In this document: positions 26,601 through 39,000 of the stretch, piece by piece
Layout of the letters: every line of letters starts with the position of its first letter
Numbering within the stretch: position 1 is the first letter of the stretch
NCBI GenBank assembly: GCA_037074765.1
Contig: JBAMDO010000564.1
Span: 1 to 64,000 of the forward strand
DNA from: Mansonella perstans
Taxonomy: Eukaryota > Nematoda > Chromadorea > Rhabditida > Onchocercidae
Direction: 5' to 3'
DNA: 64,000 bases
Notes under the pieces: generated by a model
Databases searched by the model: none
Told to the model about the DNA's origin: nothing
The model's input: only the letters and a program-made list of their open reading frames with translations
Made by a program: the position numbers and the translations under genes

Positions 26601-28939
26601 ATCAAAAGAATTACAAATTGATTGAATTTGTACCTGATTAAATTCTAACAACCGTTTGAAATTAACAAAGATGCCTTGAGCTGTTTCTGGTCGTAAATAA
26701 GCTTTGAAATCACCTGTTGGTCCTATCACCGTTGGAAACATCAAATTAAAAGCAATCGGTTCGGAAAGTTCATTTCCCGTTATTGGGGATTTGATACTGT
26801 ACTAAAAAACATGGCCCATAAAAATTACGCGTTAAAAAAATATCAGTTACAACTTCGGTAAAAAACAGAAACCTATACCTTCACGATGACATTGCGCATA
26901 TCCACATCGTTGAAACCTTCTAGTTTAGCCAAAACCTCCTTTAATTCGTCTTTTACACTTGTCGGTGTTTTCGTATCCTGGATGATTTTTAAAATAATAG
27001 TTAAAAATTCAAGGGAATCTAAATGATCTCAAGAAATCAATTTTTTTTCAACAAATCCACAGAAACATGCAATCAAAATATCAACTTCAAATACCTCGCA
27101 AATTTTTTCAGCGAAATTTTTGATCAAATGATCAGCTCGAAAGCATTCACCAGTCTTCAGATCTTTTACCATCCAGTCCGAAAATCGATCTACATGTCCT
27201 GATGCTCTACAATGAAATAAATATATAATTGACAGAAGAGAGTTGTCGGCAACTAAATGGAACAAAGAAGTGAAATGAATAAATCAATATAAAAATTCAC
27301 CCACTCGATAATTCGAAGTGATAGCAGAACAAATCTTACTTTAGGACAGATTCAGGAGTCAATACCGAACAATCCACCTCAAGCATGTTTTCTTCAAGAA
27401 CAAAATGATTCCTCCAAAGATTAATCATATTCGCTTTCATAGCACATCCCATCGGACCATAATCATATAATCCCGTGACACCTAAGTATAAAAAGCGTAA
27501 ACAACTTGATCAAAAAAAAAAGAACCATATAGATGTCTTTAAAGACCTTTATCGATTTTATCAACCCATTCTTAGATGACTTATGATTAAAAATGATAAA
27601 TGAACTATAACATACCTCCATAAATGGCGAATGACTGATCGTAAAAGAAACGCTGTTTTAATAGATCTTCAAATTTCAATCGATCAAAAAACGAAACATC
27701 TTTCGGTGCCAAAGCAAGTTCACGTTCTTCAAGTTTTTTCTTTCGGGCTTTTAGCTCGACAACCGCTCGATCGATATCCGTTTTCGGGGCACCTTTCTCT
27801 TTAAGAGAGCGTATCAAATCACCATACTCCTTAACAGCTGCACGAAGTGGTGAAAGTTCCTGAAATAAAACAGAGAAATGTAGAGTTGAGACAATTATTA
27901 AATGAACTTAGCCATTTCTTTCCAACTCAATACTACAGATACAAAACTACATAATATCATTTCCCTCTTTAATAAAATTGGCTTTCATATTTTTACAAAA
28001 GAATGTAAAATAATTAATATTACCTGTTCAATTTCGAGTGAAGCCATATTATATAAATATGTTGATATGCGCTCACGATTCTTCTTCCCGAAACGATCTT
28101 TATGTTTCCAACGATAATCTAACTTTTTTTCGAGATCACCTTGTACCTGTCAAAACATTCCTTCCATATATAACATATATAGACACATTTCACGTAATCG
28201 TTAACAATAACGTACGCAAGAACGCAAGTTGATCAATAATTCGCATGCTGTATACTACCTTCTGATTAAACTTATTCTTTTTTACCAATTCAACTCAATC
28301 ATATTATCGTATTATAATAATTTATTCACATTTCTATTGTATTTGCTTAAATTTTAATGAGTTTATCAATGTTTTAATTCTATAATTTGACAGTAATTCT
28401 GTGATAACAGACAATGTTAGGCATAACAGTGTTCAACGCAGTTGAAAAATTAATTTAATGATCATTTTAAGATGAAATGAATTTAGTAATTTAGTTTTAG
28501 TAATCACTTTATAATAAAATAAATCTGATAATGTATTTATGATAAAACTAATCTAATCTGGTAATCAATCATTTCAGGATAATTTTCTTCCAAAAACTTT
28601 GTGAAAAATTTTACTATTCAATTCATACTTCTATACATTAAATAAATTAAGAAATCACATTATACTTATTGTATTCTTCTTCAAATATGTAAAACACTAA
28701 TTAATTCCCCATTTTAAAATCTTAACAATCGGTGTTAAGACAATTAATTTAATTGTACTAATTAAATACACTAATTAATTCCATTATCATCTTAACAATC
28801 AGCGTTAAGATAATACCACTGAAATCACCTGACTGTTATATCGATGAGAATCGTAAAAGAAGCGTGACAACGGTATTATATCTCGACCAGTTAGCTTTTC
28901 ACAACAATGACGAAGACGAAACCAAAATAAATTATTCAT
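23671..28939 (-). CDS. gars-1: Glycyl-tRNA synthetase, probably both mitochondrial and cytosolic
   Basis: Sixteen exons, 5' to 3' on -: 28829-28939, 28024-28146, 27616-27859, 27340-27481, 27095-27206, 26879-26977, 26634-26801, 26177-26422, 25882-26013, 25320-25535, 24977-25047, 24736-24814, 24347-24460, 24128-24259, 23878-24027, 23671-23775; 747 aa. It charges tRNA-Gly. Met1 opens an arginine-rich, acid-poor leader ([13 protein letters not shown]) typical of mitochondrial import. Met71 (MASLEIEQ) starts just before the WHEP domain (about 79-130) and is the likely cytosolic start, as in animal GARS genes with one locus for both compartments. Class II core: [21 protein letters not shown], motif 2 [17 protein letters not shown], motif 3 [12 protein letters not shown]. 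The C-terminal anticodon domain has [11 protein letters not shown] and [16 protein letters not shown]. elegans gars-1 is also next to ulp-1 and prp-19. Confidence 0.96.
28695..28810. repeat. Two direct copies of a ~44-bp unit with hairpins in gars-1 intron 1
   Basis: Copy A (28695-28740) and copy B (28769-28810) share CACTAATTAATTCC and CTTAACAATC. Each ends in a small hairpin with CTTAAC/GTTAAG arms and a 7-base loop (28721-28739 and 28791-28809). The loops differ (AATCGGT versus AATCAGC) but the arms are intact. Confidence 0.7.
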
Positions 28940-28954
28940 CGAATTAATCAATTC

Positions 28955-28998
28955 ATCGTTGTATTACACGTTGCACATCGTTGTATTACACGTTGCAC
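28955..28998. repeat. 22-bp perfect tandem duplication upstream of gars-1 start
   Basis: The unit ATCGTTGTATTACACGTTGC plus AC occurs twice head to tail (28955-28976 and 28977-28998), starting 16 bp upstream of the first Met codon on the - strand. It includes ACACGT-type sequence in both copies. Confidence 0.85.
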
Positions 28999-29162
28999 AT
29001 TATACTTGTTCCACGTCACTTACGTTTGCCCGTAATCCTTAGGAAAATTGATACACAATCTATAACACTTTGACAAATCCATGTATGTGAAGAAGCCTAA
29101 ACGAAATGAATGGACATTTAGGCATGATTAAAAATTTTGCACTCGAACTCATTTCTGGATTG

Positions 29163-29211
29163 GAATTCAAATTCAAATTCGAATTCGAATTCTAGCTCGA
29201 ATTCGAGTTCA
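29163..29211. repeat. AATTCA/AATTCG hexamer cluster, palindromic
   Basis: About six AATTC-containing hexamers in a row, ending in CTCGAATTCGAG, a 12-bp perfect palindrome. Lies midway between the gars-1 and rpn-3 starts. Confidence 0.75.
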
Positions 29212-29689
29212 GATACAACCGTTCAGTTTTGATATTATTACTAACTCCATCTTTGATATCAACTATATTTCTTAGCTTTCTCTAGCATCTCCGTCTAAAT
29301 TGTCTTCCATTATATTTCTATTTTCGCCTAACCGTCTGTTGTCAGTTAGTGTGGCGAGTTTTTTCCTTTTCTTTTTTTAAGTAACGGAAGATTCTGATCG
29401 GTTGAGTTTTGAATTCCGGTAAAGAGTGAGAAGGATCGATTGCTATGATCGATTCGTTGTTTTTATTTCATTCATCCAATTCCAATTAATAAGTCTTTTC
29501 CATTCCTTTAAATAACTTAGTAATCGTTAACTGCATAGATTTTTTTTGAGTATTGTGTTGAAGATATTCGATAATTTCTCATTTTATTTGCTCTATAATT
29601 ATTGTCGCTTTAATTCGTAATGCTATTTTTATTCCATTATTTTAGTATGTTTTATACTTTTTTCTTAAATAATTCATTTTTTTTTAAAT

Positions 29690-29699
29690 AAATTTTCAG
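29690..29699 (+). promoter_or_regulatory. Probable trans-splice acceptor of rpn-3
   Basis: AAATTTTCAG ends seven bases before the rpn-3 ATG at 29707, with no upstream coding exon. Fits a spliced-leader acceptor. Inference from position only. Confidence 0.5.
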
Positions 29700-29706
29700 G
29701 CAAAAA

Positions 29707-32700
29707 ATGGTATCGAAAATGGAAATTGATGAACCAAAAGAGAATGCCAATGATGAGAAGGAAGAGAGTGGTGATGGAAAAGGAGACGAGAAAGACGACA
29801 CTTCAAAGTTGGAAGATTCCGATACTGCCATCTTAGAAAGTTAGTGTTTTATTATATCAGATATCTAACAAAAAGAGATGTGCAATATTGCCTAAATAGT
29901 AAAGATTCAGTAGGGATTATATCAGATATCTAACAAAAAAAAATCAGTAGAAGTGCAATATTGACTGAATGATTAGTAGAGATTTGAAAAGTGGAAAAAT
30001 ATTGAGATGTGGCAAATTATAAGTCTAATAAAGTGAACAGCTGAACAAGTGTTAGGAAAACTAAGAAAGACACAAATCTTTAGGTAAAAAAAGAATAATA
30101 GGGAATGTGGTGAATGTTACCACAGAAAAGAGAAAAGGTTATCATTAGAGGTAGAGAGTGTCGAAAGACGTTCACGTGTGTTCAACGCTGTACGTCATTG
30201 TCATTTACGTCATTGCAGATATAGTTTTTCTGTTAACGGAAGATGAATCTGACCGGATTGTTTTGTGATTGAATTTTTGGGTTTTTTTTTTCTCAAAAAA
30301 TGAAAGATTGTGTTGATTGGTACTTGAAAATTCTAATATGATTCGTAGAAGGAGATTTTATGCATTATTAATTCTCTGAGATCGTAAAAGTTTTTACAGT
30401 GCTTACGTTAGTGCTTCATCAGAAAGTGAATTTTAGCTTTGCGAGTATGGTGTTCACAATTGGAAAAGGGTGAACTGCATGTACTTCCGCGAATGATTCA
30501 ACTTTTGCACAAAACTCGGAAACAGTTAAGTGGAAATGTGCTTAAAAGACTAATTACTTCACAACTGGTGGCGTTACCACTTATCAGGGATCAACTCATA
30601 TCTTGGCTTCCGACTGCTCCAAATGTTTCTGGTCTCGTCCAACCGGTATACACATTCATACGTCTAATTTGTATAGTTCTATGCTGATTAGATGCTGGAA
30701 ACTGTAACAGTAATAAAAGTTGTAGCTAATAATATGTTGTAGATGGAAGTGGATGTAAGCAAAGGTGGACGTTCACCACGACCTTCGAGACGTTCTGGTG
30801 TTCAACCATGTGTTGCTCCACCGCCAGAAGTAGAGCTTTATATCCATTTGCTTGTCGTGCTTCATCTCGTCGATCAGAAGAAACTAGAAGAAGCAGAAAA
30901 GGTTCCATATGCATGTCTTTTTTAAATGTGTCCAGAGTTTGCATTTTTTTTCGAGTTCTTGATGGAGTTTTGTTTTCCAGTGTGTGGAAACGCTAATTGA
31001 ACGAATCGACTATCATGAAAAACGTTCTCTGGATTCTATTGCAGCGAAAGCATTCTTTTATTTATGCCTCATTTACGAAACAAAGAGTAAACTCGACCAG
31101 TTAAGAGCGTAAGTTTAATAGGTAGAAAATTCAGACACTTGAGCAGTTAGAAAAAAATTTGATTAACCTCAAAATGCTGTTGAAGTTATAAGATTCTTCA
31201 ACTGTAGAAAGGGGAAGAATTTTCTGGCCTGGAAGTAGGTGTTAAAACATACTTCGAATTTTGTGAGTTCTCATAGTATTTTTTACCAACTGCAGTAAAC
31301 AGTTTGATTTTAGTTACTTGAATGGTCGTCTTCGGACAGCAACGCTTCGTCGGCAATATGATTCACAAGCAGTATTGATTGTCTGTCTTCTGCGTGCCTA
31401 TTTGCTTGGGAAACATTACGAGGCTGCAGCCATGCTGGTTTCAAAAGTTAGCCATACATTCAGAAATTTTACCCTTTTATTTGTTCCGGGAACAATTATA
31501 GAATATGTGATGTTGTTTACGTATATAAAGCTAATGTTAGGAAAATAAAATGAAAATTGTTAAGAAAGAAATAAACGATGTAAGGAAAGTCATGAAATCT
31601 TCCTTCTGGATTGATGTATCTGTGTTTTTCTGATATTGATGTATCTGTTGTTCATCTGCAGAATTTTGACTTTCTTAAATTAAAAGTTGCTGCATTTCTT
31701 TAAGGTAACATTTCCGGAAGGTGCGTCGAATAATGATTTGGCGCGTTTTCTTTACTATCAAGGACGAATTAAAGCAATGCAACTGGATTATACTGCTGCT
31801 GCCGGTTATTTCATGCAAGCAATTCGTAAAGCGCCGCAGGATTCTGCTATAGGTTTTAAGCAAAATGTAAGGATGCATTTTTTTTCAAATGGGATAAGTT
31901 CCAGAAAAGCAGAAAGCATGGCCAAAAAAATTTCCGAGATTGTACGAAAATCACGAAGTATTTTTACTGAACTCCATCAAATTTCTTATCCTCAAATATC
32001 CAAAGTGACAAGGTGATCGCTTGAAACAAACATTTGCAGGTACAAAAATGGATTGTTGTGATTAGTTTGCTACAAGGCGAAATTCCAGAGCGATCCGTGT
32101 TTCGCGTTCCCATTCATCGGAAAACATTATCACCATATCTGGAACTTACACAGGGTGATTTTTCAGTGCATGCTTGAGGTGAAAGTGGTTATGGATCCAG
32201 AGATGCTTTATGCTTTAAAAAGTTCTTGGTTGAAAATCTAGATGTACTACAGTTAATACTTCAGAAATTTATGCGCATTCTTGGGAAAAATATTTGACAA
32301 ATAGTTTGAGTTAAGTAATTATAATTCAGCTACGAATTAGTAATCCATTTGTTGTTAAAAAATGAAATTTATTAAAATTTTTCAAGTCGAAAGTTTTATA
32401 TTTCTTCTAGCTGTTCGTTTGGGTGATTTGTTGTTGTTCAACAAAGTGCTGAACAAACATGCAAAGCATGTTTTTGGGCCTGATGAAACTTTGACATTGA
32501 TTGTCCGTCTTCGGCAAAACGTCATCAAAACAGCACTACGTCAGATTAGCACTGCTTATTCTTGTATATCGATCAAAGACATTGGTAAAAAGCTGCTTTT
32601 AAATTCTGATCAAGAAGCAGAATATTTGGTAGCTAAAGTAAGTTAGAAAGATTTTCATGTTTTTGAAACTTCTCCAAATTTTGAACTATCATGCATTTTT

Positions 32701-33285
32701 GTGGCTCATAGTCATTGTTGAGTAATTACAGGCAATTAAAGATGGTGGTATTGAAGCAGCGATAACATTCGATTCGCAAAATTCATCTGAAAGATATATG
32801 CAATCGAAGGAAACGGAAGATATTTATCGTAGTACGGAACCACAAACGCATTTTGATACTCGTATTCGGTACGGAAATTTGTTGATAGTGGATTGTAGTA
32901 AATATTTGACCTTTTGCAATTGTAAAGTTTTTGAAGTTTATATTTCATCGTTTTCAGCTTGCGGTTATTAAACTCTAGGTACATCGGAGTTGAGTTTGAT
33001 AGGTTTTTTCAAACGTAATCATCATATTTTTTCAGTTACTGTTTGGAATTACACAATCAGGCAGTGAAAGCATTACGTTATCCGCCAACAACTGGTAAAG
33101 GTGTAGTTGAATCAATTGAGGAGCAGAGAGAGCGTGAGCAACAGGTAAAAAATGTGTGATTAATAAATTGTTTGTTTTGATATTAAAGAACTAACTTGTA
33201 AAACGATGAGAGAAGAAATTTGTGCTATTTTCAGGAATTAGAATTTGCGAAAGAAATGGCTGAGGAAGATGATGATGATTTTTAA
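29707..33285 (+). CDS. rpn-3: 26S proteasome regulatory subunit RPN3/PSMD3
   Basis: Eleven exons: 29707-29839, 30437-30645, 30743-30901, 30981-31108, 31314-31446, 31705-31866, 32040-32154, 32411-32637, 32732-32868, 33036-33144, 33235-33285; 520 aa (human PSMD3 534). It is a lid subunit of the 19S particle. The N-terminus is an acidic charged tail (residues 1-44). The body is helical-repeat, including LARFLYYQGRIKAMQLDYTAAAGYF. A PCI/winged-helix domain follows (about 330-470; LTLIVRLRQNVIKTALRQIS, then VQSKE-type YMQSKETEDIYRSTEPQ). The tail is the typical EREQQELEFAKEMAEDDDDDF. Residues KGGRSPRPSRRSG in exon 3 look like a nematode insertion. AATAAA at 33324. Same strand and next to mrpl-32, as in C. 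elegans. Confidence 0.96.
29851..29940. repeat. Imperfect direct repeat in rpn-3 intron 1
   Basis: ATTATATCAGATATCTAACA occurs at 29851 and again at 29916. Each copy is followed by GTGCAATATTG a little downstream. This suggests a local duplication of about 65 bp that has since diverged. Confidence 0.7.
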
Positions 33286-33835
33286 ACAAACTTTGTTAAT
33301 TGTTTTAGATTTCATCCATATTGAATAAAAATTTAAATTTAAATAGATGTGAAATATTATATACATCAACGCGCTGTTTTCATCAGCTTGTTATATCTGA
33401 ATAAAGGAAGCCATTTTTAGAATAGCGAAATATTTTCTGTGAAAAAAAAAAATTTCTGAAAAGGCGAAGATTTAGAAAGATTTTTTTTACAAAGGAATTC
33501 AGAAAAATACAAAATTCAGGAGGGATGCGACAGAAGGAAAGGTGAGAAGCGAAAGAGCTGGACATAATATTCGGAACTGAATTGTTGCAAAGATGTGAAT
33601 ATGAGCGCAATGAAAAAAGATACCATGTTGAGAAACATTAAAAACCCAGTATCATGGGATCTAATTCTATTAATAGAATCAAAATTTTAACTTTCCTAAA
33701 TTTCTAGATGAATTTTTTTGCAGCGGCTTCTCTTTTTCCTATTCGAATTCTGATGATCATTCCATTTATTTTTTCAATTATACCGTTATTGTCGTTGGCC
33801 TTCTCTAATGTTTTATTTTTCAATTCAGTTGGTTT
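33286..33835. other. rpn-3 / mrpl-32 spacer
   Basis: Holds the rpn-3 poly(A) signal AATAAA (33324-33329). A hydrophobic open frame begins at 33708, but it shows no homology and runs past the mrpl-32 start in another frame. The last bases, TTTTTCAATTCAG (ending 33829), look like the acceptor for mrpl-32. Confidence 0.5.
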
Positions 33836-34988
33836 ATGCAACGTTTCAAACAATATCTTACCATATATTGCACATGGATCCGGCACAGTGGCGAATTAAA
33901 ACCAGCATTTGCTCTTTGTGGTGATATTCCGTTACAAAATGATAATAATGCTGGGCGATTGTGGAATGTAGAGGATATTGCCGAAAAGTTCCAATTTGCT
34001 TGGGGTGTTCCGAAAATTAGAACTTGTCAAGGTCTTTTTATTATTATTATTCCATTAAGTTGTAATTCCGAGTCTTTTTTTTGTCTACAATTTTCTAGAA
34101 TTAAAGTGAGGAAGAAGCCCTGTTCATATGACATTCAATTTTTATTTTTTGATGAAAGGAATGATTTATTTGTTCTTCTAGAAAACCGCATTTTATTTCG
34201 ATTGAACAGCATCATCTATAATATACATTTTATCATTTCAGCGAAGAAAGTAACTCGTAAATTTGATAGACATAGAACGCTTGAGCTCAGAACGAAAATG
34301 GTAGTATGTGATATTTGCGGTAGTTATCATGATTACGACAAAATATGCGGTAATATTTAATATTTAAGTTTTGTTTATTTGGAGGATGGAAAAGTTTTGT
34401 AGTTGTAGAAAAATTCAGTGAACTTTTTAAAGTAAAAAACATTTTGAACTATTTTATCAAAACTATTCATTTAAAACATTTTCGAATTTGTCCTTTTATC
34501 CGAATTTATCCTTTTTATTTAAAAATTAAAGAAACTAAATAATAGATGCTGTAAATGGCAGCTACTAATATTTATATGATTATCTTATTTCTGCAGATAA
34601 ATGTTTAGAAACAAGAGAGCTGAGACATAATCACTAAAAAATGGCAACCCTACTCGATCACTTTTCTCGTAGATATAGTAACTTAAAACTAAAACTGAAA
34701 TTTTATTTTAATTGAATTGCAGCAACATGTTATAAGAAAGTACGAGAATTGACCAACTTGATGAAGTCCAAAATTATGGCCTACAATCCATATATTGGAG
34801 AAAAGCAATCGACGAATGTGAAATTTGAGGATGACCCACGTTCTGGCTCGACTGAAACAAATGAAGATACTAAAGCTTCGACCGATCGCACAAATAGAAA
34901 ACGAATTGTTGAGTTAGGAATTCCACGACCAACATGGTTCAAGCCCAGATTTATAGACCGTTCTGTCCCCAATAAACAATATAAATAA
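33836..34988 (+). CDS. mrpl-32: Mitochondrial large-subunit ribosomal protein bL32m
   Basis: Three exons: 33836-34031, 34242-34349, 34723-34988; 189 aa (human MRPL32 188). It is a component of the mitochondrial 39S/54S large subunit. The first ~70 residues are a basic, variable leader (MQRFKQYLTIYCTWIRHSGE), consistent with mitochondrial import; in yeast and mammals this part is cut off by the m-AAA protease. After KKVTRKFDRHRT come two zinc-binding CxxC pairs, CDIC and CATC, 13 residues apart, as in L32. The C-terminus RIVELGIPRPTWF parallels RIIERDRKRPSWF in human. The start is chosen because TTTTTCAATTCAG sits seven bases upstream. AATAAA at 35025. The spacing of 0.55 kb to rpn-3 is compatible with, but does not prove, an operon. 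Confidence 0.9.
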
Positions 34989-36091
34989 ATTATTATCATA
35001 ACAACACCATGTTCACAAATATACAATAAATAAGTTCTACACTTTTGCAATTGGCACAAAATTTCTTTGTAGAATACATTTTCAGATCTCACCAATATTT
35101 AGAATTCAGGTTGGCATAGCGAACATCACTTCCGCTATCTTATTTTTTGATTTAGTTCGCTACATTTCTCAATTAATTAAATACTAATCATATCAAAATT
35201 GTCTGATCCAACCACTAATCAGTGATATTTTGTGCATACTTCTATAAATAAGCATATTCGTATGATATTCTGTTGCCAGCATGTTTAAGGCTACTCATAG
35301 TAACTTTTAGGGATTATTAATCTATCGTTGTGAATTATTCTTTTGATTTTTTTCATTACGTAAAAATTTCTGTGCCTTTTACGACGAATGCTAAATCATA
35401 TTTCATTGTGTTTCACTTAAAAAGTTAAGTTCGTCAAAATTCAAATAATACACAAGATAACAATAATAATAAATATGAAACAATATTATGTATGAAAAGA
35501 TAGAACAAATCTGCTTTACAACCCTTAGTTGACGATCATGAAAATAATAATACTGGTATTGTGGAATCATATCACAGTCACCAAAAAGATATGGCAGTGA
35601 CAATGCTGTTCACTGCAATATCAAAAAATATCACACGTTGCCAACAGCACTGATAAAAACCGTCAATCACGAAGCTATGATCAACTAGCGGCTTTCTATC
35701 AGTTAGCTCTTCAAACAATGTGTTAAATTTATTAATAAATTTAGCAAAATTAAGGTGTCTTTTTATTTTTTCTGATAAACTTCGCCTTCATAATTTCTGA
35801 GAATCCCAAGGGTCTATTATTAGAGTAGTAGCTTTTCGTTTCATTTCTTTCCATTTCAAAATTTTGATTGATTTGGATTTGAAAGTAATTGGGGAAAGAA
35901 CTCATGCTATAACGATAACTGAATGTTGGGAGAGGTCCTGAAGTGAAAGCATTAATTAAAAGTATAGTCAGTAAAACAATGTCGACAAGATCAAGAGAAA
36001 GGAACGATAAAAAAAGAAAGCAAAGAAAGAAATGAAAAATGCACAGCAGAAACCATCTAGATACAATTAACGGACAATGATGGATAATGAC
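34989..36091. other. Convergent mrpl-32 / ksr spacer
   Basis: 1.1 kb tail-to-tail. AATAAA for mrpl-32 at 35025-35030; TTTATT (a - strand AATAAA) at 35762 could serve the ksr gene. Frames at 35403-35603 (-) are not protein-like. Nothing else seen. Confidence 0.5.
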
Positions 36092-39000
36092 TTAAAAAAC
36101 AGATTCATAACTTCGTGAGACTGGGAATGAAGGACTGCGCCCCAGCCGTTTCTTCGGAAGTCTTTCCAACAATCCCGAGATATCACGGAGTGTTGGCCTT
36201 TCTTCTGCTGAGTAATTCCAGCACTGAGTCAGAATATCCTTAAAAGTAACTTCTTACTTCTTTTAAAGTAAATGAACTATTATGTAAATTATCGGGAATA
36301 TTTGATTTTTACAATTTTTGTCCGTATTTTAAAAAAATTACCTTGATTTCTCGAGGACCAGAAATATCACCAAGAGATGCTTTGAACCCACATCCCACTT
36401 TCCAAATGATTACATCCGGATGCAACTCTCGGAATGGAAAACGATACGTTATTAGTTCATACCAGATGGTTCTGAAAGTATGTTGACAATGTTCATTTTT
36501 TTACAAATGAAGGAAGATCAAATCATTTTTTCACAAAACATACCCAAACGCATAAACGTCACTGTTTTCGGTGAATGGCAACTGGATCAGTTCAGTTGAT
36601 AACGCTCTGATCAATTCCGGAGCAACATAAGACAACCAGTATTGTGGAACAACCAGAGTATTATCCCTTAATTCATTCTATTTTTATTACAATTTCAATT
36701 ACATCATTAATCGACTACATTTCAAGTTTCAGTATTCTAGAGAAAGTTAATGTGCCATGAAGTTTCCCAAAAATTCAAATTTTAAAGCATTGTCTAATCT
36801 GAAAAACTTCATATTTGTGAGGAAGTTATTCAAAATATCCAGCTAAACTGGCAAACATCGTTGGTTTGTTGCAATTCAACATTTAAACACCAACTTTCTC
36901 AAATTCTTAATAAATAAATGAATAAAATTACCTTTGTGGTTGACCAAGTCGCTTTATGTTAAAAAGGCCAAAATCAGTGAGCACGATACGGTTTCGACTT
37001 TCAACAAAAATATTTTTTGTTCGTAAATCTTTATGAATAATCCTTTTTGTGTGCAAATACGAAACCCCCTAAACATAGTCGGAATTTTAATCAAAGTGAA
37101 ATTTGAAATTATGTCAAATATTTCGATTTTGCACTAAGATAAAAAAGTTATTGTCAGTAAGTATAAGATATTCGTTGTATTTAAAGCAATTTGTTTCTCT
37201 CAAGAGTTGAAGACTTACCTGACATATCTGTATAGCAAAATGCACGGTCTCAGTGAAATTGAATTTTTCGTAATGATCATGAAGTAACTGATGAAGCGGT
37301 CGACCTTTACAGTAATGCATAACAATACCTAATTTGTGCTGATCAAAAGTATAGCCCAAAAAAAGTACTATATTGTCATGTCGTGTATTCTTGAACGATG
37401 CAACTTCCACCTGCAAGGAATTATACTTTTGTCATACATCGAAAAGCTTGGTAAACTTTATTTTGATTAGAACATTCAGAAACCTAAGAAATTAGACCTT
37501 AAATAACACTGAATTTTCTTTCATCTGCACAATGGGGCACATGTCCCACACTCTACCTAATTATATATTTCCGCTGTATTTTCAAAAATTTCCATTTTAA
37601 ACGTCAAGCAAATAAAACATCTAAATCTTATTTTTGCAATTCCTCAAACACTCAAGTGTAAAATTGGAGATATCGGTCTATGGCAGAAAAATTACCTTGA
37701 AAGTTTCTAACTGTTTTTCTTCATCCACATGATCCATATTCAACAATTTTACTGCGACATCACCATACCAATTCGCTTTATGCACCTTGAAAAACAATAA
37801 ATAATCCGCCTTTTATAAAATTTCCTTTGCTCAAAATTTTGTCTTATTTCGAGGTAGATAGCAATGGTGCTATCCCAATAAGTATCATGATTAATTCAAC
37901 AAATCATACCTCCCCAAAACGTCCTTTTCCAATCAAACTTTGCTTTTTGAATTCGATTTGACTGAATGGAATAGTGAAATCATTCCAGCTATTCGGTATC
38001 CGAATAGTTCCATTACTCCATCTGTCGCGATTTAATGAGCAACCCGTGTAAGGACTCAACTTTAAACTATCTAATTCTTCCTGAAACGGATACCAGATTT
38101 TTTTTTTAAATTATAAGGAATTGTCTTGAAAAAATGAAGTGATATTGAAGAGAAAAGTGATACCCGATTATCAAAAGTGCTGCAATTGCTCCCCATTGAG
38201 TCAATGAATAAAGTACCTTCGGAACCTTCTGAACTATTAAGAACGACGGTGCCACCAGAATCCACTGTACAATCTGATCCTTGCGATGAAATTAAGCGAT
38301 GCCGTTCACTGAAACACAAACTGATTTAATGCAGAAGAAAACACATCACAAAATGACAAAATTTTCATCTTGTTCCTAGTCGCGGACAATAATAAAATTA
38401 TAATGGACTGGCATAAAATATGAACGGGAATTTAAGACTCCATTAAATTTGAAAATGTATTAACTGGTTATTGATTGCTTAAATGTAGAGTAAAAAACAC
38501 CATTTTCAGAGTTTAGGCAAAATTTTGACTTTTTCAATGAATTAATTTAGAAATTACATTAAATTACACTGCCTTCTAGCTTGTATTAGAAGGAAAAAAA
38601 AAACTTCTTGGTTTCAAAAATCAAAACTAATTCAGCAAAAAAAGAATTCATAATTGTAATTAACCTGCCACCACCTTCTACAACAATATCTGGTACTTCA
38701 GAAACAGCTTCTGGAAAGTCAAAGTTGACTTTGCACGATGAAGGAGGTGCTGACGGCAATAAGAGTGGACTCGATGTTGCAGGAGCAGCTGAAAAGTTTA
38801 CATTTTCTTAAGACTATTACAAATCTCGGAAGAATGCGAAAAAAAAAAACGATATATTCACATCAGTAAAATCATTATATACCACTTTACAACTTTTTTT
38901 ATTGCCATTATACTGAAAATCATACAAGCAGAGATTAAAGTACTTACCAGAATATATACTTGGAAAAGCTGGTGTTGAAGGTGTCGAACTGTTTGCACTT

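Larger units (their letters stand above)
28940..29706. other. Divergent gars-1 / rpn-3 promoter region
   Basis: 767 bp between two outward-reading genes, so it should hold both promoters. It contains a 22-bp tandem duplication next to the gars-1 start and an AATTCR repeat cluster (both listed). No TATA box at a convincing place. Confidence 0.5.

Noticed and set aside
33708..33899. Hydrophobic 63-codon frame starting right after TTTCTAG, as the N-terminus of mrpl-32
   Set aside because: It is in a different frame from the L32 body and ends before it. The ATG at 33836 after TTCAATTCAG connects directly to the conserved part.
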